DNA of 64,000 bases from CADCVT01 sp036389155 (GCA_036389155.1 DASVQN010000009.1:62001-126000); one strand, 5' to 3'; counted from the first letter of the stretch, positions 7,755 through 15,900 are shown. Numbers and translations: made by a program. The notes: generated by a model from the sequence alone, not told the origin.

Positions 7755-8534
7755 ATGCCCGGACTCGGTGGCCGTTTCAGCACAGTCGTCAAGGCCAAGA
7801 TCTCCAAGATCCTCGATCGCGCCGAGGACCCGCAGGAGACCCTGGACTACTCGTACGAGAAGCAGCTCGAACTGCTGCAGAACGTCAAGAAGGGGATCGC
7901 GGACGTCGTCACGTCCAAGAAGCGCCTCCAGCTCCAGTCCGGCAAGCTCGAGCAGCAGGTCGTCAAGCTCGACACGCAGGCGCGCCAGGCGCTCGCGGCG
8001 GGCAAGGAGGACCTCGCGCGGATGGCGATGGAGCGCAAGGTCCTCGCGCAGACCGAGCTCCAGGGCCTCGACCAGCAGGTCGCCGAGCTGGAGAACCAGC
8101 AGCAGCGGCTGATCGAGAACGAGCAGAAGCTGCGCACGAAGATCGAGGCCTTCCGCACCAAGAAGGAGGTCATCAAGGCGCAGTACTCCGCCGCCGAGGC
8201 CCAGGTGCAGATCTCCGAGGCGGCGACCGGCGTGGGCGAGCAGATGGCCGACGTGGGCCTCGCGATGCAGCGCGCCGTCGACAAGACCGAGCAGATGCGC
8301 GCCCGGGCCTCCGCCGTCGAGGAGCTCGAGGCCGCCGGCACGTTCGAGGACCTGACGCAGCTCGGCGAGGGCGGCAACGACGACATCGACCGTCAGCTCA
8401 AGGAGCTGACGTCGGCGTCCGCCGTCGACGACGAGATGGCCAAGCTGCGGGCCGAGCTCGGCTCCGGTGCGCCCGAGGCGGCCGCCGGCGAGCTCGGAGC
8501 AGGCTCCGCGCCGACCGAGGAGCGCCCCCAGTGA
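7755..8534 (+). CDS. pspA: Phage shock protein A (PspA/IM30 family)
   Basis: The 259-residue protein is almost wholly predicted coiled coil, as in PspA/Vipp1. It starts with an amphipathic segment (PGLGGRFSTVVKAKISKIL), then the family signature AEDPQETLDYSYEKQLELLQNVKKGIADVVTSKKRL. PspA oligomerises on the inner face of the cytoplasmic membrane and protects it under stress. The C-terminal 40 residues are Ala/Gly-rich and disordered. A four-base GTGA overlap couples it to pspAA. Confidence 0.93.
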   Translation: MPGLGGRFSTVVKAKISKILDRAEDPQETLDYSYEKQLELLQNVKKGIADVVTSKKRLQLQSGKLEQQVVKLDTQARQALAAGKEDLARMAMERKVLAQTELQGLDQQVAELENQQQRLIENEQKLRTKIEAFRTKKEVIKAQYSAAEAQVQISEAATGVGEQMADVGLAMQRAVDKTEQMRARASAVEELEAAGTFEDLTQLGEGGNDDIDRQLKELTSASAVDDEMAKLRAELGSGAPEAAAGELGAGSAPTEERPQ

Positions 8535-8830
8535 TCGTCCGCATCGCGACCGAGGGCCAGTTCGAGCTCGACCAGGCCGACTACGAGGCGGTCAACGAGC
8601 TCGACAACCGCTGTGTCGAGGCCGTCGAGGCCGGCGACGAGGACAAGTTCCGCGAGCTGTTCGCGCAGCTCATCGCGATGGTGCGCGACAAGGGCCGCAA
8701 GCTCGGCGACGACGAGCTCGTGCACTCCGACGTCATCCTGCCGCCCGAGGACACGGACCTCGAGGAGGCCCGGCAGGAGTTCAACGGCGAGGGCGCGATC
8801 CCGGACTCGCTCATCCCTGGCTCTGGCTGA
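8531..8830 (+). CDS. pspAA: PspA-associated protein PspAA
   Basis: A 99-residue protein of the PspAA family: MIVRIATEGQFELDQADYEAVNELDN is the hallmark start, and an acidic region (PPEDTDLEEARQEFNGEG) lies near the end. PspAA accompanies PspA in actinobacteria, archaea and cyanobacteria, where it is thought to form a complex with it. It is coupled to pspA by GTGA. Its 3' end overlaps the convergent cupin gene by 20 bases. Confidence 0.9.
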   Translation: MIVRIATEGQFELDQADYEAVNELDNRCVEAVEAGDEDKFRELFAQLIAMVRDKGRKLGDDELVHSDVILPPEDTDLEEARQEFNGEGAIPDSLIPGSG

Positions 8831-9203
8831 GCCAGCGGTCCTCCCAGCCTGAGACCTTGAACGCCTGTCCGGGCACGGCGCCGACGGCGAGGATCGTCGT
8901 GCCGTCCTCGGTCGCGTGCGCGACGCGCTGCGATGGCGGCGTGACGAGGACGAGCGTGCCCTGCGGCGCGTCGAACGTCTGCTCGTCGACCGTGAACCGC
9001 GCGGCGCCGGTGACGACGACGTAGAGCTCCTCGAACTCGTCCTCGTCGTGGGGCTCGACGATGAGCCCGCCGGCGTCAGCGGTGTACGCGTTCGTCCCGA
9101 ACGCGCGGATGTCCAGGTGGCGGCGGACCGGGTGCCAGCTCAGGCCCTCGACCGGGGAGGGCGCAACCGGCACCTCACGGACGTGGACGACGCGGTGGCT
9201 CAT
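8811..9203 (-). CDS. Single-domain cupin protein
   Basis: The 130-residue beta-barrel protein has the cupin core EPHDEDEFEELYVVVTGAARFTVDEQTF (residues about 50-77) and a second motif, PSQRVAHATEDGTTILAVG. The first motif keeps H and E residues usual for a metal site, but the second lacks an obvious P-D-x-x-H histidine, so metal use is uncertain. Many such proteins are small sensors or isomerases. The gene is second in a two-gene operon, overlapping the upstream stop by ATGA. Confidence 0.75.
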   Translation of the reverse strand: MSHRVVHVREVPVAPSPVEGLSWHPVRRHLDIRAFGTNAYTADAGGLIVEPHDEDEFEELYVVVTGAARFTVDEQTFDAPQGTLVLVTPPSQRVAHATEDGTTILAVGAVPGQAFKVSGWEDRWLSQSQG

Positions 9204-9454
9204 GCGGCGCGCAGCTGGCGGGCGCGGGCGCGGAGGATGTCGGCCTCGTAGGCGCTGTGGTGGAACGGGTCGGCGATCAGCCGGCCGGTGAGCACGTCGA
9301 TGGCCGCGAGCGGCCGGTCCTCGGCCTCGGCGATCAGGATCGCGCCGTCGAGGGGGCGGGCGCTGTCCAGCTGGGCGAGATCCGTCAGCGCGCGCGAGTC
9401 CTCGTCGCGGGCCGGTCGGATGGTGAGGCTGTGGAGATGCGCGTGGGAGAGCAC
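9200..9454 (-). CDS. Short GNAT-like protein of unknown function
   Basis: The 84-residue protein reads TIRPARDEDSRALTDLAQLDSARPLDGAILIAEAEDRPLAAIDVLTGRLIADPF. This matches the first strands of a GNAT acetyltransferase fold, but the acetyl-CoA loop is missing, so it is a partial fold rather than an enzyme. Similar small proteins are widespread in actinobacteria next to regulators. The GTG start has an excellent ribosome binding site (AGGAAGGAG, 7 bases away). It is the first gene under the divergent CGNR-linked control region and is coupled to the cupin gene. Confidence 0.68.
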   Translation of the reverse strand: MLSHAHLHSLTIRPARDEDSRALTDLAQLDSARPLDGAILIAEAEDRPLAAIDVLTGRLIADPFHHSAYEADILRARARQLRAA

Positions 9455-9473
9455 TTGGGGCTCCTTCCTGGCT

Positions 9474-9487
9474 TGTAACTAGTTACA
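9474..9487. promoter_or_regulatory. Palindromic operator 1 in the CGNR divergent region
   Basis: TGTAACTAGTTACA is a perfect 14-base palindrome, conspicuous in otherwise GC-rich DNA. It lies over the predicted transcription start of the leftward operon. It shares the half-site GTAAC/GTTAC with operator 2, so one dimeric regulator probably binds both; the CGNR protein encoded to the right is the natural candidate. Confidence 0.65.
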
Positions 9488-9515
9488 TGGTATAGCCAGT
9501 TACGTAACCAGTCAA
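9487..9515 (-). promoter_or_regulatory. Promoter of the leftward GNAT-like/cupin operon
   Basis: On the minus strand TTGACT (9515-9510) and TACCAT (9492-9487) are separated by 17 bases, a good vegetative sigma promoter. Operator 2 fills the spacer and operator 1 begins at the -10 box, an arrangement suited to repression. Confidence 0.6.
9499..9508. promoter_or_regulatory. Palindromic operator 2 in the CGNR divergent region
   Basis: GTTACGTAAC is a perfect 10-base palindrome using the same GTTAC half-site as operator 1. It sits between the -35 and -10 boxes of the leftward promoter and at the -35 position of the rightward one (-10 TAGTGT at 9526-9531), so occupancy would affect both directions. 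Confidence 0.62.
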
Positions 9516-9539
9516 GCGTGGATGCTAGTGTTGTTCCTT

Positions 9540-9581
9540 ATGGACCTCGATAAGCGAACGTCATGCAGGAGCGTTTCGTGA
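9540..9581 (+). CDS. Possible leaderless 13-codon leader peptide before the CGNR gene
   Basis: Nine bases after a -10-like TAGTGT an ATG opens a frame reading MDLDKRTSCRSVS. Its TGA overlaps the GTG start of the CGNR regulator (GTGA). A leaderless mini-ORF that hands ribosomes to the regulator gene would explain the geometry, but a 13-codon frame can arise by chance and no homologue can be checked here. Confidence 0.3.
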   Translation: MDLDKRTSCRSVS

Positions 9582-10126
9582 GCAACGAGGCACCGGGACA
9601 GCTGGAGCTCGTCCGCGCGTTCGTCAACACGCGCGACGTCGACGACGCGACCGACGACATCGCGACGCCCGCCGCGCTCGCCGAGTGGCTGCGCAAGCAG
9701 GGGCTCCTCGGGGCCGGCGAGCGCGCCGCGAGGGCCGACGTCGCGCGAGCGGCGGAGCTGCGCGAGGCGCTGCGCGAGGTCCTGCTCGGCCACCACGGCG
9801 GCTACGACGTCGACCCGGCGGCGCTGGACGCCCTCGAGGCGGCGGCGCGGCGCGCGCGCCTGGAGGTCCGCTTCGCGCCCGACGGCACCGCCCGCCCCGC
9901 GCCGGGCCGCGGCGGCGTGGACGGCGCCCTCGGCCGTCTGCTGGCGATCGTCGCCGAGGCGCAGGCCGAGGGGACGTGGCAGCGCCTGAAGTCCTGCCCC
10001 GCCGACGACTGCCGCTGGGCGTTCTACGACCGCTCGCGCAACCGCTCGGCGGTGTGGTGCGACATGAAGGTGTGCGGCAACCGGACGAAGGTGCGCGCCT
10101 ACCGCGAGCGGCACGGCTCCGTGTGA
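9578..10126 (+). CDS. CGNR zinc-finger transcriptional regulator (ABATE domain)
   Basis: The N-terminal part matches the ABATE stress-response ligand domain (APGQLELVRAFVNTRDVDDATDDIATPAALAEWL). The C-terminal finger is complete: LKSCPADDCRWAFYDRSRNRSAVWCDMKVCGNRTKVRAYRERH, with four cysteines and the CGNR box near residue 165. These proteins are DNA-binding regulators. GTG 9578 was preferred to ATG 9563 because AGGAG lies six bases before it. It is transcribed divergently from the GNAT-like/cupin operon across two palindromic operators, so autoregulation and control of that operon are likely. Confidence 0.87.
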   Translation: MSNEAPGQLELVRAFVNTRDVDDATDDIATPAALAEWLRKQGLLGAGERAARADVARAAELREALREVLLGHHGGYDVDPAALDALEAAARRARLEVRFAPDGTARPAPGRGGVDGALGRLLAIVAEAQAEGTWQRLKSCPADDCRWAFYDRSRNRSAVWCDMKVCGNRTKVRAYRERHGSV

Positions 10127-10171
10127 CGCGCTGCACGCATCGGCCGCACTTCGTGCGGGCAGGCACGAGCC

Positions 10172-10630
10172 ATGTACTCCTGGGTCGTCGCCCTCATCGT
10201 CCGCCGCCAGTTCGGCCACCTCTCGGCCGGCGACTGGCGCAAGCCGTTTCGCGTCTTCGCGCCGGACGCCGTCCTGCGCTTCCCGGGCGACACCGAGCTG
10301 TCCGGCGAGTTCCGCGGCCGGCCGGCGATCGCGAAGTGGTTCGACACCGGCTGGTCGCTCTTCGGCTTCGACTTCACGGTCGAGGACGTCGTCGCGAAGG
10401 GCTGGCCGTGGGACATGCGCGTCGCGACGCGCTGGCACAACGTCCTGACCGCGCACGACGGCACCGTCTACCGCTACCGCGGCATGCAGTACGCGCGCTT
10501 CCGCTGGGGCCGCGTCGTCGAGGACGAGCTCTACGAGGACACGCAGACCATCGCCCGCGCCCTCGAGCACGCCAGGGCTATAGAGGCGCGCCCCACAGCG
10601 GGAACCAGCGCTCCAGCTCCGGCTCCATAG
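10172..10630 (+). CDS. SnoaL/NTF2-like polyketide-cyclase-fold protein
   Basis: The 152-residue protein has the NTF2-like pattern of a helix pair followed by strands: WRKPFRVFAPDAVLRFPGDTELSGEFRGRPAIAKWFDTGW, FTVEDVVAKGWPWDMRVATRWHN and YRYRGMQYARFRWGRVVEDELYEDTQ. Members include small enzymes and ligand-binding proteins; the DTQ ending resembles SnoaL-like domains of the nuclear transport factor 2 group. The substrate is unknown. Its 3' end overlaps the convergent pspAB gene by about 50 bases. Confidence 0.75.
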   Translation: MYSWVVALIVRRQFGHLSAGDWRKPFRVFAPDAVLRFPGDTELSGEFRGRPAIAKWFDTGWSLFGFDFTVEDVVAKGWPWDMRVATRWHNVLTAHDGTVYRYRGMQYARFRWGRVVEDELYEDTQTIARALEHARAIEARPTAGTSAPAPAP

Positions 10631-11153
10631 GCAGCTCGCTCGCGAGCTGGGCCTTCAGCCGCAGCTCGGCCTCGTTGTCGCGCTGCTGCTCGCCGCCCGC
10701 CGGCACGAACGGGTACCAGAGCCCGCGCTTGACGTTGTAGATGAAGTACGCGTCGCGCCCGCCCTCGCGCTTGAACCGGAACACGACGGCGAGCAGGCGC
10801 GCGCCGTACCCGCCGACGTCGAGCGCGTCCTTGATCGCGTTGATCCCGACGACGAGGTCCTCGACGTCGGGGTCGCTGAGGACGACCCAGCGATAGCCGT
10901 ACTTGTCGTCCTCCATCTTCACGTCGGTGCCCGTCTCGGCGCCGGTCGCGCGCAGCACCTCCTCGGCGTCGGCGAGGATCCGCGCGAAGTCCGCGGTCGC
11001 CTCGGCCTGGAAGACGATGCCCGCCTTGCCGCCGCTCGTCATCCCGTGCGCGGTCTCCAGCGTCACGTACGCCGTCGACATCGCGAACAGCCGGTCCTGC
11101 TTGGCCGGCTTCGGAGTGCGCGAGCGCCCGAGGAGCGAGTCGAGGAAGCCCAC
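10578..11153 (-). CDS. pspAB: PspA-associated protein PspAB
   Basis: The start MGFLDSLLGRSRTPKPAKQDRLFAMSTAYVTLETA and the FRFKREGGRDAYFIYNVKRGLWYPFVP region are typical of the PspAB family (191 residues). PspAB is found with PspA-type or HtpX genes in actinobacteria and haloarchaea; its function is not established. It follows htpX with a 6-base gap on the same strand, the usual htpX-pspAB order. The GTG start is just downstream of the htpX stop. Confidence 0.82.
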   Translation of the reverse strand: MGFLDSLLGRSRTPKPAKQDRLFAMSTAYVTLETAHGMTSGGKAGIVFQAEATADFARILADAEEVLRATGAETGTDVKMEDDKYGYRWVVLSDPDVEDLVVGINAIKDALDVGGYGARLLAVVFRFKREGGRDAYFIYNVKRGLWYPFVPAGGEQQRDNEAELRLKAQLASELPMEPELERWFPLWGAPL

Positions 11154-11159
11154 GCGCGC

Positions 11160-12071
11160 CTAGGCCGCGAGCGGCGTCGCGGCCGCGGTGCCCTGGATCT
11201 GCGCCTCGAGCCGCTCGAGGGCCGCGATGCGCTTGTCCATCGGCGGGTGCGTCGAGAAGAGGTTGAGGACCGACTTCGTCGACGGCCGGGCGATGTAGAA
11301 CGCGGCCAGCTCCGAGTTCGCGCGCAGGTCCTGCTGGGGGATGCGGTCCATCGTCCCGCTGATCTTCATGAGCGCGGAGCTGAGCGCGCTCGGCCGGCGG
11401 GTGATCTCCGCCGCGCCGCGGTCGGCCGCGAACTCGCGGTAGCGCGAGAGGGCGGACATCAGGAAGAACGAGACGACGTAGACGATCAGCGAGACGAGGA
11501 ACAGGGCGAGGAAGCCCGGGCTGTCGTCGTCGTCGCTGCCGCCGCCGAAGAAGAACCCGAACTGCAGGATCATCGAGGCGATCGAGGCGAAGAAGCTGAC
11601 GATCGTCATGACGACGACGTCGCGGTGGCGGATGTGCGAGAGCTCGTGCGCGAGGACGCCCTCGAGCTCGGCGGGGGAGAGGATCTCCATGATCCCCGTC
11701 GTCACGCAGACGGTCGCGGCCTTCTTCGAGCGGCCCATCGCGAACGCATTGGGCATCGAGGTGCGCATGATCGCGACCTTCGGCTTCGGGAGGTCGGCCT
11801 GCACGCACAGGCGCTCGATCATCGCGTGCAGCTCGGGCGCCTCGCGCGGGGAGACCTCCTCCGCGCCCATGGCCCGCAGGCCGAGCTTCTCGGCGGCGAA
11901 GAGCTGGAAGACAAACAGCCCGCCGGCGATCAGCGCGATGAAGACGCCGCTCGCACCGGAGGCGAAGAGAGCGGCGATCAGGGCGAGGTAGACCACGCCC
12001 AGCAGGAAGATCGTGAGGAGCATCCGGGCCTGGAGCCCGGCGGGTGCCTTGAGTGCGGCGGAGCGGTTCAT
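11160..12071 (-). CDS. htpX: Membrane zinc metalloprotease HtpX (M48)
   Basis: The 303-residue protein has two N-terminal hydrophobic helices (residues about 17-60), the zinc motif HELSHIRHRD (near 140), two further helices around a GGGSDDDDSPG loop, and the third-ligand region REFAADRGAAEI. HtpX degrades misfolded membrane proteins with its active site facing the cytoplasm. ATG 12071 was chosen because GGAGG precedes it by five bases; ATG 12083 is also in frame. With pspA and pspAA 3 kb away the locus forms a membrane-stress module. Confidence 0.93.
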   Translation of the reverse strand: MNRSAALKAPAGLQARMLLTIFLLGVVYLALIAALFASGASGVFIALIAGGLFVFQLFAAEKLGLRAMGAEEVSPREAPELHAMIERLCVQADLPKPKVAIMRTSMPNAFAMGRSKKAATVCVTTGIMEILSPAELEGVLAHELSHIRHRDVVVMTIVSFFASIASMILQFGFFFGGGSDDDDSPGFLALFLVSLIVYVVSFFLMSALSRYREFAADRGAAEITRRPSALSSALMKISGTMDRIPQQDLRANSELAAFYIARPSTKSVLNLFSTHPPMDKRIAALERLEAQIQGTAAATPLAA

Positions 12072-12153
12072 CGTGCCCTCCATTCTACGAGGCGGGCTGC
12101 ACCCGTTTTTGCAGGGAAATCCCGCATCTCGTCGTAGCCTGCGCGCCTCTCTC

Positions 12154-13320
12154 GTGCGTCTTCGGGTCCTGATCGCCTGCCTGCTCGCGCCCGCTCTGCT
12201 GTGGGCGGTGCTGCCGCTGCCCTCCAAGGGCCAGAACCTGTCGAGCAAGATCGACCGGGCGCGCGACCAGCTCGCCCGCAAGAAGGGCACCGAGCGGGTG
12301 CTCTCGAGCGACATCGCGCAGTACACCGGCAAGATCAACCGGCTGCAGCAGAAGATCGGCGGGCTGCAGGCGCGCGAGTCGCGGATCCAGGCCGACCTCG
12401 ACGCCAAGCGCGCCGAGCTGATCGACCTGCAGACGAAGCTGCGCGACGAGCGGGCGCGGCTGACGCGCCTGCGCGAGCGCTTGGTCGAGACGCGCCGGCA
12501 GCTCGCCACGCGCCTGATCGAGATCTACAAGGCCGACAAGCCGGACGTGCTCAGCGTCGTGCTGAACTCCGACGGCTTCGCCGACCTGCTCGAGCGCGGC
12601 GAGTTCATCCAGCGGATCGCCGACCAGGACCGCAAGATCGTCACGATCGTGCGCGACGCGAAGGCGGAGTCCGAGGCGACGGAGGAGCGCCTCGACGCGC
12701 TCGAGCGCCGCCAGCAGCGCGTGACCGCGATCGTCCTGCAGCGCCGCAACGAGATCGCCGAGATCCGGATGCAGCTCGTCGGGACGCGCGTGGGGCTGGA
12801 GAACACGCGCGACGGCAAGGCGAACGCGCTGAGCCACGTCCGCTCCGAGCGCCACGAGATCGAGGAGGACCTCGAGGCGATGGAGGCCCAGCAGGCCAAG
12901 ATCCAGGCGCGCCTGGCGGGCGTCCCCGCCGGTGGGCCGATCCGGCACGGCTCGGGCCAGATGATCTGGCCGGTCAACGGCCCGATCACGGGCTCGTTCG
13001 GCGAGGTCCGCCCCGGCCACATCCATGCCGGCATCGACATCGCGGCGCCGTCGGGGACGCCGATCCACGCCGCCCTGGGCGGCCGCGTCGCGCTCGCCGG
13101 GTGGACCGGCGGCTACGGCAACTACACGTGCATCCAGCACTCCGGCTCGCTGTCGACGTGCTACGGCCACCAGACGACGATCGGCGTCCACGTCGGCCAG
13201 AACGTCTCGCAGGGCCAGGTCATCGGCACCGTTGGCAGCACGGGCCACTCGACCGGGCCGCACCTGCACTTCGAGACGCGCGTCGGCGGCTCGCCGGTCA
13301 GCCCGCTCGGCTACCTCTAG
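12154..13320 (+). CDS. Secreted M23 (LytM) peptidase with coiled coil
   Basis: The 388-residue protein has a signal segment (RLRVLIACLLAPALLWAVL), long coiled coils (residues about 30-260) of the EnvC/CwlO type, and a C-terminal M23 domain. Zinc ligands are visible in HIHAGIDIAAPSGTP and the HLHFET motif near 370, both intact, so it may be an active endopeptidase. The coiled coil usually links such enzymes to FtsEX-like ABC proteins. GTG 12154 lies shortly after a TAGCCT -10 box (12135-12140), which fits a very short leader. It is divergent from htpX. Confidence 0.88.
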   Translation: MRLRVLIACLLAPALLWAVLPLPSKGQNLSSKIDRARDQLARKKGTERVLSSDIAQYTGKINRLQQKIGGLQARESRIQADLDAKRAELIDLQTKLRDERARLTRLRERLVETRRQLATRLIEIYKADKPDVLSVVLNSDGFADLLERGEFIQRIADQDRKIVTIVRDAKAESEATEERLDALERRQQRVTAIVLQRRNEIAEIRMQLVGTRVGLENTRDGKANALSHVRSERHEIEEDLEAMEAQQAKIQARLAGVPAGGPIRHGSGQMIWPVNGPITGSFGEVRPGHIHAGIDIAAPSGTPIHAALGGRVALAGWTGGYGNYTCIQHSGSLSTCYGHQTTIGVHVGQNVSQGQVIGTVGSTGHSTGPHLHFETRVGGSPVSPLGYL

Positions 13321-14306
13321 ACGCCCGACGGCACCCTGCGGCGGCGCCGCGTGAAGCCGCGCGACGCGGCCAGCGCGACCGCCGCGAAGACGCCGAGGCC
13401 GAGGGCCAGGCCCCAGTCGATCCCGCCGTCGCCGCCGCCCGCCGGAGCCTGCGCGCGCCGCTGCCGCGGCCGCGGCGCGGCGGGCTCGGACGCCTTCATC
13501 GTCTTCGTGTCGACGCTCGCCACCGGCCGCTCGCCGTCGAGCACGCTCAGCGCGCCCGGCGAGAGGCTGAGGCGCAGGTCGAAGGGCTGGTCCATGCCGG
13601 CGAGCATCGGCAGGTCGATGCAGAACGCCTTGCGGTCGCGCGTGTCGAGCGCATGCACGAACGGCTCGCCGCCGCCGTCGTACAGCGTGTACGCCCAGCG
13701 GCCGTCCTGCGTGGTGACGCGCGTGACGGGATAGCCGCGCATGTCCTCGTCGGGCTCGCGGGCGTCGACGATCGCGCCGCGGTCGAAGCGGCCGCGCTCG
13801 AGGTCGTACGAGCGCACGACGTACTTGCGCGGGTCCTGCGGGTCGACGTAGTTGACGACGAACATGCGGCTGCCGTCGGGCGAGAGGGCGTCGAAGCTGA
13901 AGTCGCCGCGCAGCGTGATCCGGCGCCGGACGCGCAGCGGCTTGACGCCGAGGACGACGAGCCGCGTGCGGCGCAGGGGGAACCCGTGGTGGCCGTCGCG
14001 CGGCCTGATGAGCACGACCGTCCGCCCGTCGTAGGAACGCCCGTCGGCGGTGCCGTCCAGGGCGACGCCCGGGACGGTGAGCCGCTCCTTCAGCCGCAGC
14101 GTCGACTGCACGCGCCCGCCGTCGGTCTCGATGCGCTCGACCAGCGTGCTCCCGCGGCCCCTGAGGGCGACGATGCGGTCGGCGGCCCCGGGCACGGTGA
14201 CGCCCTCGCGGCCGACGTCGACGTTCCCCACCGGCAGCCCGTCCGCCGCGGCGGCGGTGGGCGCGGCGACCAGCAGCAGTCCGGCGACCAGCAGCGTTCG
14301 TCTCAT
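13317..14306 (-). CDS. Secreted, C-terminally anchored beta-propeller-like protein
   Basis: The 329-residue protein has a signal peptide (RRTLLVAGLLLVAAPTAAAADG) and a repetitive beta-strand body with FDALSPDGSRMFVVNYVDPQDPRKYVVRSYDLERGRF and VTTQDGRWAYTLYDGGGEPFVHALDTRDRKAFCIDLP, which look like propeller blades. A single helix (GLALGLGVFAAVALAAS) and a basic tail (RGFTRRRRR) at the C-terminus anchor it to the membrane, with the body outside. The function is unknown; similar proteins occur widely in actinobacteria. Confidence 0.68.
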   Translation of the reverse strand: MRRTLLVAGLLLVAAPTAAAADGLPVGNVDVGREGVTVPGAADRIVALRGRGSTLVERIETDGGRVQSTLRLKERLTVPGVALDGTADGRSYDGRTVVLIRPRDGHHGFPLRRTRLVVLGVKPLRVRRRITLRGDFSFDALSPDGSRMFVVNYVDPQDPRKYVVRSYDLERGRFDRGAIVDAREPDEDMRGYPVTRVTTQDGRWAYTLYDGGGEPFVHALDTRDRKAFCIDLPMLAGMDQPFDLRLSLSPGALSVLDGERPVASVDTKTMKASEPAAPRPRQRRAQAPAGGGDGGIDWGLALGLGVFAAVALAASRGFTRRRRRVPSGV

Positions 14307-14346
14307 GCCCCCTCTACGAGCGCGGAGGCGCGAGAGGTCCCGCCGC

Positions 14347-14352
14347 TAGCCT
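14347..14352 (+). promoter_or_regulatory. -10 box of a leaderless lgt-like promoter
   Basis: TAGCCT is followed by seven bases and the GTG start. The same box and spacing recur before many starts in this window. Confidence 0.5.
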
Positions 14353-14359
14353 GCGCCGC

Positions 14360-15127
14360 GTGCTCGACGAGATCGGCGTCTTCGGCCTGGACCTCAAGAC
14401 CTTCGGGATCTTCTTCGCGCTGAACTTCCTCGCGTGGGGGGCGATGGCCGCGCGGCGCTTCCGCGAGCTGGGCAAGCCGGAGGACTACGCGTACGAGCTC
14501 GTGTTCGCCGCGCTGGGGGGCGGGATCGTCGGCGCGAAGGTCTACTGGGCGATCGACAACGGGCAGTTCGACGCGGGCGGGCTGCTCAGCGGGTCCGGGC
14601 TGACGTGGTACGGCGGGCTGTTCGGCGGGGCGATCACGGTCATCGCGTGGGCGAAGTGGCGCGGCGTCTTCACGCCGTACCTGCTCGACATCGCCGGCAT
14701 CGGGCTCGCCCTCGGCTACGCCGTCGGGCGGATGGGCTGCCAGGTCTCGGGCGACGGCGACTACGGCGAGCCGTCCGACCTGCCGTGGGCGATGCCGTAT
14801 CCCGCCGGCGTGGTGCCGACCGACGCCGACGTCCACCCGACACCGCTCTACGAGGGCCTGACCATGGGGCTGCTGTCGCTCGTCCTCTGGCGGCTGCGCG
14901 ACTCGGTGCGGCCGGGAGGGCTGTTCGCCCTCTACCTGGTGTTCGGCGGGATCGAGCGGTTCCTCGTCGAGTTCGTGCGCCGCAACGACCCGTCGGTCCT
15001 GGGGCTGACCGTGGCGCAGCTCATCTCGCTGGCGATGCTCGCGGGCGGGATCGCCTACGTCGCGGCGCTGCGGCGGGCGGGCGGGCTCATGCTCGACCAC
15101 CCAGCGCCTCGATCGGCGACCGCCTGA
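14360..15127 (+). CDS. lgt: Prolipoprotein diacylglyceryl transferase (Lgt family)
   Basis: The 255-residue, multi-helix protein carries the Lgt signature GYAVGRMGCQVSGDGDYGEPS near residue 125 (usual form GR.GC...GDGDYG) and HPTPLYEGL near 157. The Arg and His/Glu of those motifs form the catalytic region. Lgt moves a diacylglyceryl group from phosphatidylglycerol to the lipobox cysteine; several lipoproteins here would be substrates. It is shorter than many Lgt proteins and lacks a long N-terminal periplasmic strand region, so it may be a paralogue. Its 3' end overlaps the convergent permease gene by 41 bases. Confidence 0.8.
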   Translation: MLDEIGVFGLDLKTFGIFFALNFLAWGAMAARRFRELGKPEDYAYELVFAALGGGIVGAKVYWAIDNGQFDAGGLLSGSGLTWYGGLFGGAITVIAWAKWRGVFTPYLLDIAGIGLALGYAVGRMGCQVSGDGDYGEPSDLPWAMPYPAGVVPTDADVHPTPLYEGLTMGLLSLVLWRLRDSVRPGGLFALYLVFGGIERFLVEFVRRNDPSVLGLTVAQLISLAMLAGGIAYVAALRRAGGLMLDHPAPRSATA

Positions 15128-15890
15128 CGCCTGCGCCGCCGCCGGCGGCGAGCAACGCGCCGAGGGCGACGGCGACGAGGACGATCGCGACGGACGCGCC
15201 GGCCGCGGTGCCGAGCCGGTCCGACGCGAGGACGCCGAGCGCGCCGCTGCCCGCGCCGACGAGGGCACCGGCGGCCAGCTGCGTGCCGAGCCGGCGCAGC
15301 GGCCGCGCCGCGACGCCCGGCGCGACGAGCAGCGCGAGCACGAGCAGGTTGCCGAGGCCCTGGACCGCCACGACGATCGCGGCGGCGAGCAGGATCAAGA
15401 GGCCCGCCTGCACCCGCGCCGGGCGCAGCGCGGGGAGGGGGGCGAACGCGACGGCGGTGAGCGGGCGGTGGGCGGCGGCGAGCGCGAGCGGGACGGCCAC
15501 GGCGAGGATCGCGGCCGCGATCAGGTCGGCGTCGGTCACGCCGAGCAGGTCGCCGAAGAGGAGGTCGGCCAGCGGCGTCTGCCGGTCGAGCGCGAGCAGC
15601 GCACCGAGGCCGAACAGCGCGGTGACGACGACGGCGATCGCGGTCTCGCTGCCGATGCGCTGGTCGCGCGCGGCGAGCGCGACGAGGAGCGCGGCCACGA
15701 GCACGCCGCCCGCCCCGCCGAGCGGGAGCGGCGCGCCGGCGCCGGCGGCGATGGCGAGGCCGGGCAGCATCGCGTGGGACAGCGACTCGGCCGCGTAGGC
15801 CTGACGGTAGGCGAGGATCCACACGGAGAGCGGGCCGCAGGCGAGGCCGAGCAGGACGGCCTCGAGCAGTGCGCGCTGGAGGATCGTCAT
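15087..15890 (-). CDS. Metal ABC transporter permease (ZnuB/ABC-3 family), second copy
   Basis: The 267-residue protein has about eight hydrophobic helices and the family pattern of ABC-3 permeases: LGLACGPLSVWILAYRQAYAAESLSHAMLPGLAIA at the start and GNLLVLALLVAPGVAARPL late. It would form half of the membrane channel with the paralogue encoded 750 bases upstream. It is the last gene of the permease-ATPase-permease operon. Zinc is favoured over manganese because of the operator at the head of the operon. Confidence 0.84.
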   Translation of the reverse strand: MTILQRALLEAVLLGLACGPLSVWILAYRQAYAAESLSHAMLPGLAIAAGAGAPLPLGGAGGVLVAALLVALAARDQRIGSETAIAVVVTALFGLGALLALDRQTPLADLLFGDLLGVTDADLIAAAILAVAVPLALAAAHRPLTAVAFAPLPALRPARVQAGLLILLAAAIVVAVQGLGNLLVLALLVAPGVAARPLRRLGTQLAAGALVGAGSGALGVLASDRLGTAAGASVAIVLVAVALGALLAAGGGAGVRRSPIEALGGRA

Positions 15891-15900
15891 CGCGCGGCCA

